6,355 nt of DNA from an uncultured Haemophilus sp. (GTDB taxonomy: Bacteria > Pseudomonadota > Gammaproteobacteria > Enterobacterales > Pasteurellaceae). Positions within the stretch are counted from its first letter, which is position 1; each line of letters starts with the position of its first letter. Positions 5,390 to 6,355 of the stretch are shown piece after piece. Made by a program: the position numbers and the translations under genes. A model generated the notes under the pieces. That model did no database searches, had not been told where the DNA came from, and worked only from the letters and a program-made list of their open reading frames with translations. The stretch lies in NCBI GenBank assembly GCA_902482195.1, contig CABSZQ010000082.1, positions 1 through 6,355 on the forward strand, in the 5' to 3' direction.

Positions 5390-6146
5390 CGCCAAACCAT
5401 TTGATTGAAAGTTGTTTTAAAGTTCCGTCTTTGCGTAGTTCTTCAAGTGCTTGGTTCACTTTTGCAATAAGCGGTTCTTCACCTTTCAAGAAAGCAAAAC
5501 CAGTTGGGATTTTTTTATCACTTTCTACAGCAATTTTTAAGCCTGAGTTAGGTTGTTTTTTGAAGTAATCTAATACTGCAAGCTTATCGTTTACTGTGGC
5601 ATCAACACGACCTTGTTTCACTGCTTCAAGGTTTTGCGCCAAGCTATCAACGGTCACAATAATTGCACCATTATCACGTGCATCTTTGCTCCAGTTACTG
5701 GTTGCAGACTGGGCAGATTTTTTACCTTTTAAATCAGGGAATGATTTAATGCTATCGTTATCAGCTTTCGTCACGATTACGCCAGCAGAGTAGTTATAAG
5801 GTGCACTGTAATCATATTTTTTTAAACGTTCTGGGCTTGGATTGGTTTGGTTCGCAATAACATCAAAGCGTTTTGCGTTCAAACCTGCATACATGCCGTC
5901 CCAAGCGGTTTCTTTAAATTCGACTTTCCAACCTAATTTTTGCGCAACTTTTTCGATAATTTCCACATCGAAACCTGTTAACTTGCCATCTTTATCGTGG
6001 AAAGTAAATGGTGCGTAAGTACCCTCAGTACCGACTAATAAGGTTTTAGTTTGTTCAACGCGATCAGCAATTTCACCGGCGTTAGCAAAAGTAGAAAGGG
6101 CTAATCCTGCCGCTAAAAGTGCGGTACTAAAAAATGATTTTTTCAT
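5373..6146 (-). CDS. Periplasmic amino acid (probably cystine) binding protein of the ABC importer
   Basis: Captures the amino acid in the periplasm and delivers it to the permease; first gene of the operon. 257 residues. Residues 1-23 are a signal peptide (KK, a hydrophobic core, then ANA) with likely cleavage after Ala23; there is no lipobox cysteine. The mature part is a type II solute-binding protein of family 3: [28 protein letters not shown] near the N-terminus (the family signature), [62 protein letters not shown] and a final [18 protein letters not shown]. Closest known type is the cystine-binding protein FliY/TcyJ of E. coli and firmicute relatives; cystine specificity is inferred. 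The ATG has AAGGA seven bases upstream. An exact uptake signal lies in the signal-peptide codons (6117-6125). Confidence 0.94.
   Translation of the reverse strand: MKKSFFSTALLAAGLALSTFANAGEIADRVEQTKTLLVGTEGTYAPFTFHDKDGKLTGFDVEIIEKVAQKLGWKVEFKETAWDGMYAGLNAKRFDVIANQTNPSPERLKKYDYSAPYNYSAGVIVTKADNDSIKSFPDLKGKKSAQSATSNWSKDARDNGAIIVTVDSLAQNLEAVKQGRVDATVNDKLAVLDYFKKQPNSGLKIAVESDKKIPTGFAFLKGEEPLIAKVNQALEELRKDGTLKQLSIKWFGDDITQ
6117..6125 (+). repeat. Uptake signal core inside the signal-peptide codons
   Basis: Exact AAGTGCGGT preceded by AA. On the coding strand it encodes Thr-Ala-Leu (residues 8-10) in the hydrophobic core of the signal peptide. Confidence 0.85.
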
Positions 6147-6185
6147 AAGTGTTCCTTTTTTAGATAAATAACGAAAGTGAAATAA

Positions 6186-6191
6186 ATTATA
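6186..6191 (-). promoter_or_regulatory. -10 element of the ABC operon promoter
   Basis: The complement reads TATAAT, a perfect -10, placing the start near 6179, about 33 bases before the ATG. The -35 region (about 6208-6215) is only CTTTTC-like. The DNA upstream is very AT-rich and may compensate as an UP-like element, or an activator may be needed. Confidence 0.5.
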
Positions 6192-6226
6192 AGAAGCGAA
6201 AAAGAAAAGAAAAGTATTATTTATTT

Positions 6227-6259
6227 ATGAATTATTTCATTTAGTTATATTAAATGAAA
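6227..6259. promoter_or_regulatory. Inverted-repeat cluster upstream of the ABC operon promoter
   Basis: ATGAA-TTAT-TTCAT (6227-6240) is followed by and shares an arm with TTTCATTTA (6235-6243) and TAAATGAAA (6251-6259), a perfect 9-bp inverted repeat with a 7-base spacer. The three ATGAA/TTCAT units lie about 35-75 bases upstream of the predicted transcript start. The half-sites are reminiscent of ArgR boxes (TGAAT/ATTCA) without matching them fully. An operator or activator site is plausible; AT-richness lowers the weight. Confidence 0.35.
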
Positions 6260-6271
6260 GTTGTTTAATTA

Positions 6272-6303
6272 ATAAACAAAAAAGGTCTGTAAAAACAGAC
6301 CTT
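6272..6303 (-). terminator. Rho-independent terminator of the gene entering from the right
   Basis: AAGGTCTGT (6282-6290) and ACAGACCTT (6295-6303) form a perfect 9-bp stem with an AAAA loop. On the minus strand it runs into TTTTTGTTTAT, a good T tail, so it ends the minus-strand gene that stops at 6329 and insulates the ABC operon promoter. Confidence 0.85.
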
Positions 6304-6328
6304 AGATAGAATAAATGAAATCAATAGA

Positions 6329-6355
6329 TTAAGCTTCAATACCTTCGAATAATGC
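6329..6355 (-). CDS. Last eight codons of a minus-strand gene
   Basis: On the minus strand the window edge reads ALFEGIEA followed by TAA (6329-6331). The stop lies 25 bases before a strong terminator hairpin in the same direction, which supports it as a real gene end. Too short to name. Confidence 0.55.
   Translation of the reverse strand, partial: ALFEGIEA

Noticed and set aside
5390..5395. TTG start for the permease gene two codons upstream of the ATG
   Set aside because: No ribosome binding site favours it, and ATG at 5389 gives the same frame with a normal start; the difference is two residues.

Overview
The window looks like chromosomal DNA of a Haemophilus-type member of the Pasteurellaceae. 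Exact copies of the Haemophilus uptake signal core AAGTGCGGT (or its complement) occur at 1137-1145, 1166-1174, 1378-1386 and 6117-6125. One- or two-base variants sit in the other intergenic hairpins. The glycerol kinase and the cystine-type ABC transporter are also close to their enterobacterial relatives. The species is not decided by the sequence; H. parainfluenzae or a near relative is my guess.

Left part (1-1135): a strikingly AT-rich accessory stretch. It holds the 3' end of an unrecognised gene (2-403), an uptake-signal hairpin terminator, a short open frame that may be the tail of a lost toxin (487-609), and a gene that I read as a contact-dependent-inhibition immunity protein of the DUF1436/CdiI type (616-1118). 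The immunity gene appears frameshifted near its 3' end, which removes its conserved last helix. A second, nearly identical uptake-signal hairpin follows. I interpret the stretch as a decaying orphan toxin/immunity cassette, with short repeats at both sides that could serve recombination or uptake-driven exchange.

Middle part (1137-3874): a glycerol-use module. glpK (minus strand, glycerol kinase) and a glpF-type aquaglyceroporin (plus strand) are transcribed away from each other from a 373-bp control region. That region has a near-perfect CRP site, a second weaker CRP-like site, phased CGAAC repeats that could be GlpR operators, a good sigma-70 promoter for glpF and a hairpin directly beside the glpK ribosome binding site. 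GlpF admits glycerol and GlpK traps it as glycerol 3-phosphate. The CRP sites suggest induction when better sugars are scarce.

Right part (3834-6281): a three-gene minus-strand operon for a polar amino acid ABC importer, most likely for cystine: periplasmic binding protein, permease and ATPase. The binding protein and permease genes overlap, and the permease stop codon overlaps the ATPase ribosome binding site. The operon shares a bidirectional hairpin terminator with glpF. At the right edge, a hairpin terminator and the last eight codons of another minus-strand gene are visible.
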